DNA from: Sphagnum compactum
Lineage: Eukaryota; Bryophyta; Sphagnopsida; Sphagnales
DNA: 64,000 bases
Assembly: GCA_965153455.1 (NCBI GenBank)
Contig: OZ234500.1
Location: 7,378,001 to 7,442,000, forward strand
Direction: 5' to 3'
In this document: piece by piece, positions 1-12,480 of the stretch
How the letters are laid out: every line of letters begins with the position of its first letter
Numbering within the stretch: position 1 is the stretch's first letter
Made by a program: the position numbers and the translations under genes
Notes under the pieces: generated by a model
Database searches by the model: none
Seen by the model: the letters and a program-made list of their open reading frames with translations, nothing else
What the model was told of the DNA's origin: nothing

Positions 1-2050
1 TGTGATAAGCTGGCCCTAGGTCCTATGTATGTAATATGGATTGTCCACTGCTGCTTAGTATCTAAAGCTTTCTTCTTCTATTGAAGGCAACTTAGTGATG
101 TGCAACATTCCCCCGGACTGTTTTGTTGAAGGTTATTTTCATGCAAATACCTCCTTTGCACCCCCATATCTACAGCAATCGCCACATGTGTCTGGGTAAT
201 TGATCTGGCACCCTGGCATTCAGTGTCTTTTTGTGTCAACCTTTTTATGTGGGCGTCACTAGTTGAACTATGGTATCTGATCATTTTCTGCTTGTGCACA
301 TTATGTTAGGAGCGGTCAAATTTAATCATCAGCTCACATGACGTGGATTTGCACAAAGTTCACAGTGGTGTCTTCCATTTAACATTGCTTCAAATACCTA
401 GAGGATTGATCCTAGATGCTCTTTGCTCTGACAAGCTTCAAGTGTTGTGTCATAGACAATCTGGAATTGATTAGGTTTATCAATTCGCAAAATTGTTATG
501 AGTTATGGGGTCTCTTTTCAGTGTTGCAGTTTGGATCTTACAGGACTGAAGTCAGAAAACCCTATCTCTTCCGATCCTTGTTTTATTTGCCTGCTATTAC
601 TTGGAAACTAGCCTCAACATGTCAGCAGGACATAATTGTATTGCTACTTGGTCCAAGTCTGGGTTATCTATTGTACTTTGGAAAGCTGCTTGATCCTTTC
701 TCATTGTGTGCCATTGGCTCAGTGGGGAAGGTTTCAAGGGCATTTTGTGGGTTTTTCTTAACAACTACAGTGGTTGGCTGTATATATACACTGCTATTTA
801 GTGAGTTGTTTGTAGCCCTTGTCCACAGCAAGAATTGTGTCCAGATTTGTGTTGTGTACAGTCTTTGACCTTTTCACCAAATAATTTGATGCTTCAAGTC
901 ATTCTACTCTGCTGTTTTGTGCATGACAGTCACTTATGTTGTTGATGATGATCAGAGGGCAGTCTCATAGGGGGATGGACAAACATAAATCTTCTTTTAG
1001 TCAGGACCAGTTACCTAGCTTAAGAGCCTGAGGAGAGCCTCACGTTAATGGTCATTTTCTACAGCATGTAGACTTGGATGCAAGTTCCAGGCACAAAGGA
1101 TAGTGTATTTTACTGTTTAATGTCTTGTAGTCAGCCTGGATATCTTGGTATTGTAGACTTCAGAGCAGATATAATGTCCCCTATGAGTGTCTGCATCTCT
1201 ATAGTTTTGGAGTCCAGCATGCGTTTGCTAATGTGCAGTACTATCTTTGGGAACAATGAACAGTTTTGTTGATTTGTATATCATGTAGCTTTGAATTGGT
1301 TGTCCCTGAATGTTCAGATGAGGAAGGTGTTGGACATGGGCACGTGCAGCATCCCATTTAGTGGTGTCACCATGAAGCAAAATTCAGAACAATCAGACAT
1401 GAACTAATGTGCTGTCCAAAAGTCATGACATTAGTTGTGTGTATGTGAGGAAGAGAGAATCAGAGATCCTGCTGGCACATGAAAAGATTGGTATGGAAAT
1501 TCAATCACAATGCTTGATTGTTGGACCTGCACTTACCCATACCAATGCATTTTGGTCACCTTATTGGTATACTCATTGCTCCACTTTGGTTTCTTGGATT
1601 GCACCCAAGCAATCTTACTCAAATTGTTTCAAGGGAAGGTTTGCAAATTAGTATCAGATTATAAATTTCTCTGGCAAATTTTCTCAATGTTTCACCAAAA
1701 AGAACAGAGAAAAACTTGGAAAAACATGTTTTCAGTGTAGAATATGTTATTTTAGACAAAAACATGCCACTTTTGCAAAATCAAACAACTTTAAAAAGTA
1801 ACCATTGGGGTTGACCATTGGCATTCATTTTGTTTATGGTGTAGACAGAGGTTTGTCAATCAATCACTTCTGCTCAGTGAGTTGCTAGACTAAGTGTAAT
1901 GGGCATCACCATCCTACCCAAATCTGATATCCATGGGGATACTTCCCTTGATGTAAGAGTCGATGTAAAAAAAACCCTTTTTTGTAGCTGCATTTGAGGT
2001 AGGGTAGAACTGCTCATCACCAATCACTTCTTTAGATCTTCATCATCTGT
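1..2050. other. no recognisable gene
   Basis: T-rich, AT-biased sequence. The longest open frame (416-868, plus strand) is hydrophobic and of low complexity, with no motif I recognise. It could be intronic or UTR sequence of a gene lying outside the window, but nothing here proves that. Confidence 0.5.
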
Positions 2051-2510
2051 GCTTCATTTTGAGTGACTTAAAATGTTATGGGAGCACTCCCTCAAGCTCT
2101 GTGAAGTGCAAATGAAAAGGAGTAATGAAAAAATAGCAAGAAGAAAAATAATCTTTCTAATTTTAAAAAAAATGTGTTTCTAATTTAAAAAACACATTTT
2201 CTATTTTTTTTTCCTCTTTGGACCCCTCCTACTTTCAAAGCTTCTAACTTTCTCATTTCTTGTTCATTTTACATGATTTAAAGTGCTACAGGAGCGCCAC
2301 CTTCAGTTCTACAAATCATCTTAGACCTCTAATAGCAACAAAGCACATACAAGGAGTTTTTTTGGGTGATTGGGAATGGGCTTTGTATTGTTTGGTGGTT
2401 TTTTTTTGAGTTCTTGACCCCCTCTACTTTGGGGGGTCCTAACTTTCTCAATTCTAATCTATTTTTGACGATTTTTAGTGTACCAGATGCACCAATAGGA
2501 GGGGTTCAAG
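2050..2510. repeat. degenerate ~170-bp repeat units
   Basis: The string 'CTAACTTTCTCA' with similar flanks occurs near 2,246 and 2,430, each followed by a segment ending in 'GTGCTACAGGAGCGCC' or a decayed version of it. A third weak copy ('ATGTTATGGGAGCACTCC') lies near 2,074. This looks like two or three old copies of one dispersed repeat. No coding function is visible. Confidence 0.35.
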
Positions 2511-5200
2511 GTTTGTTTGGACACCAAAAACGACTAAGCCCTCCCTTTGGATCTGGCCTACCTTAAGCACTTAAGTGATAGTTCATGGGCTATTGTACCT
2601 ACCACCCCAAAGAAGGCAGTCGACATGCTTAGGACGAGTGAAGAAACTCAAAGGTTGTTTCATGGGGCGACGGTCCTTTACGTCCACTTTGAACCATTTA
2701 ATGGAAGATGTACTTAATTTAATTAAGAAATAGGCTTGATAAATTTTGAGTTAAATACACATCAAACATTTATGAATATTTGCACAATTTTTAATAATCA
2801 ATCCTAGGTTGGATTTTTGGGGGGAAATTTGACCAAATCTTCCCATACAAATACTTGCAACAAGATTTATTTTATCTTTTTTTGAAGGTGAATGAAGAAA
2901 GTCTCAAGTTGGGCCCTCAAGTTGAAGTGACCACATTAAAGGTAAAAGAATAAATTCTTATTTCATTCATTTAATGTTTTCTTTTCATTGTGTTTCAATT
3001 TTAATTCATCACCCACTCCTAGAAGATTATTTCGTATGACTTTTGTATATGTTTATATAGTTATTTTTATGACATTTACATTAAAATTGTTTAGGTTTAT
3101 ATATAAATATTTTGGGGTAATTAGTTTTAAACTCTAAGGCTGATGCTTCCATTCATTATAATTTTTAGTTGATTAACTATAAAATTCAAAACATAGTTGT
3201 TATAAATCTTTTTTGTATTCCATTTGTCGTTTTGTTTGTATAATCATCAGGTTGAAAACATTTACCATTAAGATTATTTAGGGTTTTAAGTTTAAGGTTG
3301 AATGAAATGTGTGTTGATTTATTTAGTTTGTGTTTTCAAATCAAAATACAACTCCTTTGAATGTGATATCATCCTTTAGCATCAACGGTATGATATTTTT
3401 CTTAATCATTTTTTTTTTAAAAAAAAATTGTTCATAATTTAAGGAAATCATTCTCCTTAGATGGTTTTAATACGATCATCAAATTCCACTAAAAATGTTC
3501 CATGTTTGATATATGAAGTTAACATTTTGGCTTCCCATAAATAATGTGAATTTAGGATCATAATGCCAAAATTGCATTTTGCCATTCACATACAATGTGC
3601 ATATTTAAATTGTCATGCATGCATTGCATTTCCCTCTCCCATATATAAAGATTATGCAAAGTCATTGATTGAAATGGAATCAAAAGGAGTGTGTTAAATA
3701 ATGTAATTAATTTTAATTTTTAATGAATAAATAATGCATACATTTGTGTTTAGCAATATTCATTGGATGCTTTTGATAAGATTATAAAACACATCAAGAT
3801 TTTGAACATTATAAAATTCATTTTCTAAGATTGCAAGGAAAAAGATTATGTGTTATGACTATTCAAGGCTGATTGTTTATATTCGTTGGGCTTGGAATTT
3901 GTAAGCCTAAATTGTTGGTTATATCTATCTATGAAGGAAGGTAGTTTGTTTTATTTTGTAGTTATGAGATCCACGGAACCAGGATTCTTTAGATTGTGTT
4001 CCTGGTGTCTTTGGAAAGCTTTTGACAAGGAGGGGTGCATGGCTCGGTTCCATGACATTTGGACTTGTTGTGCAAAAGTTCTTGAATATTGAATGATTTC
4101 TTCACTGAAAATTAAATTAAATGGTAGCTGAACATTTCTGAAGAATTGGATGGTGCCTTTTTGTGTTGTTGCAAAGATCTTGATGAGCAGGATGTAAAGG
4201 AATTTATTTGGTAAGATTTGGATTCAGAATGTGAGAAATATTGAATTTAAAATGATTTCTGCTGCTGAAAATTCAAATAAATTTCAAAAAACCATGTTCT
4301 GAAAGGAAAAATCAGTTGAGAATGTGGTAACACTTGAAGGCTTACCATTCAATTCAAGCATGATTTCCTTTCATATTTGGCTATTCAAAAAATCAATACA
4401 TACATTGCAAAACAATATTCATATGTTGAGTTTCCCTATTTTGTAATGGGTTCATACTTGGGCCAATGCCACAGGCCACACTAGTGTGCATGAAATAATC
4501 ATGCAAAAGAAACATACATATCAAATTGCCATAAATACTTACTGAAATATTTTTCGTAATTTTTAGTGACTAAAATATTTCAATGCATACAACATGTGAA
4601 AAATCATCACCATCATATGAATTTTCTTGAATTTTTTTTTTCCCTCACTTAAATTTGTTCTATGTAAATCTTGTAGTCCATTGAAAAACCAGTGATATAT
4701 TTTTTTTGACGAATTTTTGTCATTTTGCAAATAATATTTTCAGAAAAGAATATTCTGTCACAAATTCTCATCCAATCCATGGTGCACTAGTGGGTGGTGA
4801 GTCACATTATCCCATCATCCATGTCACCTTGAGTCGTTTTATCAAACCAGATGGCATCCCACAAGTTTGACATTTGGCAAATTAAATTTGCAAGCAAATA
4901 ATCAATGGACTAAAGAATGGTCCCACCATAGGATTTCTTTTTGCCGGGGGACATGGAAGACTCATAAAATGCAGGAGTAATTGTACAAGCTTGTTGCTAC
5001 CACTCATAGATGAATGAGTTGTTACTATGTGCTCACATTTTTGACTGAATAATGTAAGCCCAAATTCATGCATTGTGCCATTTGTTTTAATTGAAAGTTT
5101 TCCGCATTTGACTTTTCTTGTTGATGACCATGCAAAGCTCAAAAATAGGATAGTTGCTGATGCAAACCTACCAAACTTTGTCACAAGAAAATATTAAGGA
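2510..5200. other. AT-rich intergenic sequence
   Basis: Strongly AT-rich with many stops in all frames. I see no gene, RNA or clear repeat structure here. Confidence 0.5.
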
Positions 5201-5204
5201 TCCA

Positions 5205-5325
5205 TACTTGTTGATGCAAACTTTAGTACAAGAACATATAGATACTTGTTGATGCAAACTTTAGTACAAGAAATACATTTAGATACTTGTTGATGCAAAC
5301 TTTAGTACAAAAAAAACATTTAGAT
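5205..5325 (+). repeat. 38-41-bp minisatellite, three units
   Basis: 'CTTGTTGATGCAAAC' begins at 5,207, 5,245 and 5,286, each followed by 'TTTAGTACAAGAA' or a close variant. A weaker related copy lies just upstream near 5,155. The units are nearly identical, so the expansion is recent. Confidence 0.8.
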
Positions 5326-5361
5326 TATTGTTGATGGAATGTGGATGTAAGCTTAAGCTTG

Positions 5362-5945
5362 TGGATGTAAGCTCATTCCACTGGAAAATGTCCTGGTGTA
5401 ACTGTACTGTTCCAGGATGTAAACTCATTCCACTGGAAAATTTCCTGGTGTAACTGTACTGTTCCAGGATGTAAGCTCAATTCCACCAGAAAATGTCCAG
5501 CCTTTTCTTTGCTGGCTATGTATAGCCAAAAAGAGAAATTCAAAATTTAAAGTGCTAAAATTAACTGTTTTTTGAGATTTTCAATAGTCATTATTTTACC
5601 AAATTTTAAGAATGATTTCTGAATTTATAGACATGGTTCAAGCAGGGTGCCAAAAATATAGTAGGATTGTTTGTAAAATTTTACTTTAAGTTTTTAGATT
5701 GTAGCCAAATTTGGCTAAATATTCCTTTGGATGACCCGCAACTTTGGCTATATCACCAAATTCACAAATAAAAACTTTGAAGATGTCCGTCCTATTGTAA
5801 CTGCACCGTTCCAAATTGTAAGCTCATTCCATGCAAATTCTCCTGGTGTAACTGTACTGTTCCAGTATGTACTAAGCTCATTCCATCGGAAAATTTCCTG
5901 GTGGAACTAACTATGTATACTGTTCCAGGATGTAAGTTCCAGTGT
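5362..5945 (+). repeat. 52-53-bp repeat in two clusters
   Basis: Units starting 'GGATGTAAGCTCATTCCA' and ending 'GTAACTGTACTGTTCCA' begin at 5,362, 5,415 and 5,467. Related, more diverged units recur at about 5,790-5,945, after roughly 270 bp of sequence containing the palindrome 'AGCCAAATTTGGCT'. The two clusters suggest one array later split by an insertion or by decay. Confidence 0.75.
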
Positions 5946-6086
5946 TTTGGATTTTAATTTTGTGTAATGGAAGTGGCCATTATCATCCATAAGAAGACCT
6001 TTAGCCAAATTTGTTCATAAACTAGATATGAATTTTATTTTATTTTTTAAATTAAACAACCTTGTATGTTTCTGGTATTGGAGAAT

Positions 6087-6145
6087 CCAGCTGACCAATT
6101 TAGTAATGGATGCTCCAACGCCAGTTTACTAAATTGGTCAGCTGG
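6087..6145. repeat. perfect 20-bp inverted repeat (hairpin)
   Basis: The arm at 6,087-6,106 (starting CCAGCTGACC) is the exact reverse complement of 6,126-6,145 (ending GGTCAGCTGG), with a 19-nt loop. A 21-bp direct repeat (starting GAATTTTATTTTATT) lies upstream at 6,030-6,050 and again at 6,145-6,165, immediately after the hairpin. Confidence 0.85.
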
Positions 6146-6259
6146 AATTTTATTTTATTTTTTAATAACTAAATCTGGAAAATTTTGAATCATTTTTCTC
6201 ACAAAATCCTACTTATAGATTGAAATTTTATAAGAAAAAAATTATGAATATTTTCCAGA

Positions 6260-6281
6260 AAAATAAATAAATAAATAAATA
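6260..6281. repeat. (AAAT)n microsatellite
   Basis: About five and a half tandem AAAT units. Confidence 0.9.
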
Positions 6282-6422
6282 CACCACTGCTAAGTTCATT
6301 TAAAAACCCGAAATGACAATTTCTTGGTGTAATAACACTATTCGAAATACAAAGGGGAAAATTTCCTGGAAATGTTTTTATGCTTCAGTCATTTCCTTAG
6401 CACCTTCAACACAAGTTCAGAC

Positions 6423-6458
6423 ACTAGTTTGAACCCCGTGCCTAATGCACAGGTGTGT
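6423..6458. repeat. dispersed repeat copy 1 (36 bp identical to 9,720-9,755)
   Basis: Identical over 36 bp to 9,720-9,755, including 'TTTGAACCCCGTG'. Read on the minus strand this gives 'GGGGTTCAAAC', close to a tRNA-type B box, so the block may derive from a tRNA-like SINE. No A box or poly-A tail could be placed confidently. Confidence 0.65.
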
Positions 6459-7113
6459 GTGTATTTGACAGTACATATTACAAAAATTACAATTACAAAC
6501 TACATTTCCAAAACCTCTCTATATACCACATTGCTAGGTTCTTTTTGGGGGAATTCATTTTCATTTTTTCAACCTGAAATTTATTTTTTCTACACATTAT
6601 AACATTTTTTGTGAAAAGAAATGGCCCTAATCGTCAAATTTAGAAAACATAATTTAAATTCGCCGAATACATATAAAGCATAAATATTCTTAAGTGTTTT
6701 ATTCACTGTCATTTATATGGTCTATAGCCTAATTTGGCTAAATCCTCTTTGTGGGATAACTAATCACAAAAATTGTAAGAAAGCAAACCCTGTATAGTAG
6801 GGTTTTTTTTTTTCAAATTCCTGAGGTAGGTGCAATGGCGAGGATCCCCAGCTTTAATTTACATTAAATGGCGACTGTCCTAGGCGGACAGTAGAGTTTT
6901 TTCTGCAATCCTGCCTAAATCTATGCGAGCTACACGGACTCACTGTCTAAATCTGGCGAATTCTTCCAAATTCCTTCCTAGAGGTCGCACTGGGTTTTTT
7001 TTTATTGCCAGTTGGCGAAATTCGCCAAAAAGAAAAAAAACGCTGCTGTATAATGTGACTGTTTCTACGCGTACAGCAAAATCTTAACCACATGGGCTGC
7101 AGTGATGCCATCC

Positions 7114-7210
7114 ATGGATGGATGATGGGACAGATGGATGGATGGATGACGGGACAGATGGATGGATGGAAAGCTTCACGAAAAACGACCACGACGTCCT
7201 TTACTATATG
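7114..7210. repeat. GGATG-rich block copy 1, ending in GACGTCCTTTA
   Basis: A run of GGATGGATG units interrupted by 'GACGGGACAG', then 'GGAAAGCTTCA', then 'CGACGTCCTTTA' and 'ATATGTAAT'. The same composite order recurs at 9,798-9,865 and 10,420-10,492, so it belongs to a dispersed repeat and is not an isolated microsatellite. Confidence 0.7.
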
Positions 7211-8154
7211 TAATGTGCTTCCGTCAAAAATAGAAATGGAAATTTCCAAAGTTTTGCATATACTTTCGTCATTATCTCGGCACCTTCAAACTGAATCAAG
7301 GATGTACATCCGACATCCGAAAGGGAAACTTCTGTGAAGTTTTTTTTTCGGCATGCTTCCATCATCATGTAAACCAGCTTCAAAATCAAGTTTCGAAACG
7401 CCAAGTCCCCTTGGAATTGCAAAGGGAAATTCCAAGAAGGTAACAAGTTTTTTTATTCTTCCGTAGTCAAGTCATCGCCTTGGAACAGCTCAAAAATAAG
7501 TAAGTGATAAGGAGATAGTTGCCACTGCAAACCCAGGAAATGAAGTGGAGATTTTGCTGTAGCTTCCTTGGCAAATCCCTTTGCGCACATGAAAGTGCCA
7601 AATTAAGTGCAAACAAAGCAACCACAAAATTGGCACCATTGGTCCCACGGTTGAAGAGATTATTAAGAAGACCTCCCAAGTTGTAATTCACTTTGTTTCC
7701 TGAGTCATATTTTTCTATTGGGATCAAATTCATGTCAAATTAAGAGTCATCATGTTCACAATATCACTACGACAGAACATGACTTTTTCCTAAGGATCAA
7801 CACTTGAATCCAGCACCTAATAGCACAAATTTCAATGTCAAATTATGATAAACAGTAAACAACATCCATACTTTGCATAGAAATGGATGAAATCAGAATT
7901 TGATTACTACACACATGTGCAATGGAGAGTGCCAAATGGATGAAATCACAATTTGATTACCGCACAGATGTGCAATGGACAATGGAAAATAGATGAATTC
8001 GCAATTTGATTACCACAAAAATGTGCAATGGACCATGGCCCTATCAAAGGATTTGGCAAATTATTTTGAAGGAGGAGGTCCTATTATTAGGGCACTATAC
8101 TGGTTGCAATACATATTTATACATAATGTAGATTTATGTACTAAAGTATGGGCC

Positions 8155-8247
8155 CTATATGGCAGATTCTGTCAGGTGCACACACTAGGCTTGCCCTAAG
8201 AGGCTCTCTCCCAGGGCATGCTTTTTACACGGTAGAATCTGCCATAT
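8155..8247. repeat. imperfect inverted repeat around 59-60 nt
   Basis: 'TATATGGCAGATTCT' near 8,156 is matched by 'AGAATCTGCCATATA' near 8,232, giving a 15-bp stem with about 60 nt between. It could be a foldback element or the ends of a very small TIR element. No target duplication was identified. Confidence 0.55.
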
Positions 8248-8589
8248 ACGACCCACTGTTTAGTGTTAGAGGCAGGGGTTTTATTGTAGTCTTGCAGAAT
8301 TGGCCACTCAGGCAGATTGGGTTAGAAAATGGCCTAAAAAACCATGCTTCCTTAGCCCTGAATGCGGGCCTTGCCCATGTTAAAACACAAGGTGGGCTAG
8401 GTGGGCTAGGCTAGGTGGACTAGGCGTAAGGCGACGTGTCTGTAAAGGAATTGCCTTACAAGAAGTGCTGAGGTCTACATTTGTAATTTGCAGCCATTAG
8501 CTCCAATAGTGGGTTATTGTGTCTTGTGCTTAGGAGGACACCATTTTGAGCTTTGACATTTAAAAAAAGTTCTAGTGGTCAATGAAGGC

Positions 8590-8714
8590 ACCATCCCCAA
8601 TTTCCAAACAGGTACAGCTTTGGAGACCAGTACCATCCCCAATTTCCTAAAAGGTGCAGATTTTGGAGACCAATACCATCCCCAATTTCCTAAAAGGTGC
8701 AGATTTGGAGACCA
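8590..8714 (-). repeat. 42-43-bp tandem repeat, about three units
   Basis: 'ACCATCCCCAATTTCC' begins at 8,590, 8,632 and 8,675. The repeat reads as an open frame on the minus strand, but that is a by-product of the periodicity. I do not call a gene. Confidence 0.8.
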
Positions 8715-9719
8715 GAACCAGACGTGGTCTTGACACATTTTTGCATCACCAGAAAACAGAACATTCCTTTTTTTTCATTGGGGAAAAATATATTAATAAT
8801 TTATTTTATTTTTTTAATTAAAACTTTCCAAAACACTCTGTGTGTCAGCATCTTTTTATTGGGGAATTTATTTGAAGAATAATTTGGAATTTTTTCAGTG
8901 TGTCATTTCAAACTAACTTTTCTCCTTTTTCCCCCTCTTTGTTTAGCATCAGAAATTTGGAAGAAGAAAAAAAAGGAAAAAGGCCAGTGCTATTACACAA
9001 ACCATCCAGTGAAACTTTGGCACAAAACACAGCAGCTACACGAACGAAACGATTTGCACACTTACTATTTGCAGAATTGTTAGAATTTTCAAAAATAAAA
9101 TAAAATAAGTGAAAATAATCAAAAGAACAAAATTTTGTGAAGGAAAATAAATAATTTTTAAAGAATATCACAAGGGATATTTTATTTTCCGCGTGGAATC
9201 TTCAAAATTAATTAATTATTTGACAGACATGTGTTGAAGCTGCCCCTATACTACAATATTGGGGTTATTGGGATCGTAAGCAGAGTGACTGCCTTGCTCG
9301 GACAAGTCAATAGCAAGGCGGCTGGCTTGTAAGTACTGTCGACTCAAACTTTACGAATACCATCATTTTCCACCCTTTTAATTGCGTCAGCCAACATAGT
9401 AATAGGCACCTACCTCCACATCACAAAATGGCTACAATCAGGGTTTCTTTTAAGGATTTTGTGATGTAGCCAAAAGTGACAATCATCCAGAAAATAATTT
9501 AGCCAAATTTGGATACATACTAGATATGAAAGTAGAAAAAAAAGCAGAATCCTTCTATATTCTTGGCCACCTACTGGAACTTATCACAAAAATCTTCCCC
9601 CCTCAAAATCTGGCGTATTTGGGTCTTTTTTTCCAGGAAGACTCCTTTTTGTAGGTTGAAATCATATTTTTCAGGTCAACGCACCAGTTACAATCAGCGT
9701 TTTTCTTTTCAGAAAACTT

Positions 9720-9755
9720 ACTAGTTTGAACCCCGTGCCTAATGCACAGGTGTGT
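9720..9755. repeat. dispersed repeat copy 2 (36 bp identical to 6,423-6,458)
   Basis: Second copy of the 36-bp block, about 3.3 kb downstream and in the same orientation. It lies about 45 bp upstream of a GGATG block, as part of the same repeat-rich tract. Confidence 0.65.
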
Positions 9756-9797
9756 TATTTCAACAATGTTTGGTTTAAAATATATATTTGTTCTGTT

Positions 9798-9865
9798 TGG
9801 ATGGATGACGGGATGGATGACGAACAGATGGATGGAAAGCTTCATTTCATCCCGACGTCCTTTAA
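9798..9865. repeat. GGATG-rich block copy 2
   Basis: GGATG/GACGGGATGG units followed by 'GGAAAGCTTCATTTCATCCC' and 'GACGTCCTTTAA'. Same order as copies 1 and 3. Confidence 0.7.
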
Positions 9866-10419
9866 CTGATGACACTGCCAAATTTAGATGTTGACATTGC
9901 TTTCATAGTAGAGCTGAACAACATCTTGGAAATCTACAGAGAACTTACAGTGTTAACTACACATTCTCATGTCTAATTGTCATAATGGCACCCACCGTCT
10001 TTATATCACGGTATGCGGCTGTTGAATCCGGTATGTGTGGCTCTTCCTTGGGAGGTGACTCCGACTGGACAGAGAAAAGAACAAAAAGAAGAAAGAGCTC
10101 AGGAAAGTCCAAGAGTCCTACCGTCCTCAGTATCCACATCCAATAATCCTCGAGCAGCTTCCTCTAGGTGCAACTAATCCTGATACTCCAGAAACATATC
10201 TAAGGTCGGCAGCTCTTCAAAGTCTTTCGCAAATTGGACTTGCTCACCATCAGAACCGGCAAACTTCGAACTCATCCAAACTTTCCGGAAAGCAAGGTCG
10301 GTGCATTACAAAATTTACCGAAAAAAAACAAAAAAACACATTACATGTGGTCATGTGTAAATATTATTCATCATACATGGTGATTATTTATGCACCGTCC
10401 AACAAGCAAGCAAGCAGCA

Positions 10420-10492
10420 CATGGAGGATGATGGACGACGGGACGGATTCAGGGGAAGCTTCATTTCATCCCGACGTCCTTTAATATATGTA
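10420..10492. repeat. GGATG-rich block copy 3
   Basis: 'GGAGGATGATGGACGACGGG' followed by 'GGGAAGCTTCATTTCATCCC' and 'GACGTCCTTTAATATATGTA'. The last part matches copy 1 beyond the block, so the unit extends past the simple repeat. Confidence 0.7.
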
Positions 10493-10499
10493 ATTTGGC

Positions 10500-11235
10500 T
10501 AAATTGACGAATTATTGCTGGAAAAATTTATTTTACACATTAAAAAAACTTTTTTTTCCTTTTTTTCGAACAGAATTTGCAAAAAATAAGTAAATAATCA
10601 GGGTTCTTTTTTCAATTATGTGGACTGCCATCCTCTACAAGAGGACTTAGCCAGATTTGGCTACAGGTTAAATAGAAATATTTTGCAACTCCACTCTACA
10701 CTGGCAAGACCCTATAATCAAAATATGGCAATTTCAAGCCTTGGTTGAGGGCCTTTAGTGACAAAGACATTCCTCAAGTTCGCACATTTAACTGGATACT
10801 TACAGAGGGCTGACCTGTTACAGGGCCCTCCAAAGCTTTACCTTGGTCATGTGGTTTACATACAGGCTTGGAGTGGGTGTGGAGTCTTTGTACAGTATAA
10901 AAAAGATCTGTAGTCTGTACCTGTCGATTCCGAAGGTGTTCAGGCCTTCTTAACTTGCAGAATCAGCCATGGTGGCCAGTTCTGTGATCTACTACCTACT
11001 TATCCCTCTGTACAACCTGTCTAAGCTATTTTACAACCTAGCTCAGACCTATTTTACAACCTACAAACGCCACAGAATAGGTAGGCAGGGCCTGGCAGAA
11101 TCTCCTATATATATCTATGTGTGTAAGCTCTCACTTGGGTGAGGTTGAAAAAGGGCCTCTCTAACTCTGAGGAGACAGAAAATGAAATTAATTTTACATG
11201 TTTTTTACTAGGTAAAGCCTTATGTATGAATATAA
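10500..11235. other. no recognisable gene
   Basis: Mixed AT-rich sequence with scattered 'AGCCA(A/G)ATTTGGCTA' palindromes like those at 5.7 kb and 9.5 kb. No supportable coding region. Confidence 0.4.
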
Positions 11236-11238
11236 GCG

Positions 11239-11345
11239 GAATTCAACTTGGTTGAATTTAATCTAAATTGAATTGAATTGACTTGAATTGAATTGAAACC
11301 AATTTGAATTCAATTTGGTTTCAATTCAAACCAAATTGATTTGAA
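11239..11345. repeat. AATTG-type simple repeat with near-perfect palindrome
   Basis: Repeated GAATT/AATTG motifs. Bases 11,290-11,327 form a 38-nt near-perfect palindrome: outer arms 'GAATTGAAACCAA' and 'TTGGTTTCAATTC', one mismatched pair. Confidence 0.75.
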
Positions 11346-12480
11346 TTGATTTTTTTTCATAATTTGGCTTATTTAAGATCAACCAGATTTTGAAAATGCA
11401 CATATTAATTTGCTTTTTCATATCTATATGTGTGTGTTGGTGAAAGGAGTGAGGTAGTTTGGCTTGGAATTTCATGTATAATTTTTTTTCATAATTGTCA
11501 AGTCTATGACCATATATAATTGTCAAATTGACTATTGTAATATTGCACCATATATCTATTTCTCCTAACCATATTATCATCATCATTGGAATTTTTTTGC
11601 AACTTGTTATCAAATATGCCTAGAGTTGCCTTAATATGTCACATCAATTTTAATCATTGTTGAATACATATGAATTTTCAAAAGTGTGCAAATCTTCCAT
11701 TTCATTTTGAAAAATGATCGTGTTTAAATCATATCAAAATATGTTAAATATTTTATGATTTAATTTCTTGTATTATAATCTACAAATTTATATTGCATTA
11801 TGTGCATTACATCTCATTTACACATGTGGCAAGGTTATGATCAATGTTGTCTCACATTTGTTTTGACAAACATAACCTTATGTACGTCATATCACTTTAA
11901 GGTCAACCTATGCTAAGTACAATAAATTTCATATCATGAGTAGAATGGTTATGCTTGCAAACATAAAACATGTGGACTATGTAAAAAAATACCATAGGGA
12001 TTTACCCAACACATGCACTCTTGGTTGAACATTTAAGAGAGCATTAAATGTTATAACAAGAAAACTCTATTGGATTTTTTGCAAAAAAAGAAAAATTTCA
12101 GCAATCCATATAACCAACTAGATCAATTTCAATGGTTCATGACATCATGCGATTAATCTCAGCCATCCAAATTACAATTAAATTTCATCACAATATTATT
12201 TAACCTTGTCAATTAATCAACCAAGTTGTAATCACCCTTGTCAAAAGAGCCATCACCCATGTCCACCCTTATACAAATAGTGATCACCCCGTCCAAAGAG
12301 TGTGGTCAAATCTCTAGGTTGATCATTAATTTATGAGCACTCATGACATCCAATGCATGAGGGAAGAAACCTATGCTAGCCATTGAAGAGTTGGAATTAA
12401 AGGAGTTGGAATCAAAGTACTAGCACTATGAGTATCAAAAACACTAATACACCCAACAAGTGTATGATGATTCTAGTCCT
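11346..12480. other. AT-rich intergenic sequence
   Basis: No gene or structured repeat seen. Confidence 0.4.

Noticed and set aside
416-868. 150-codon open frame on the plus strand
   Set aside because: Hydrophobic, biased composition driven by T-rich sequence, with no motif or splice context.
8514-8738. minus-strand frame with a repeated protein pattern
   Set aside because: The periodicity comes from the 42-43-bp tandem repeat, not from a protein family.
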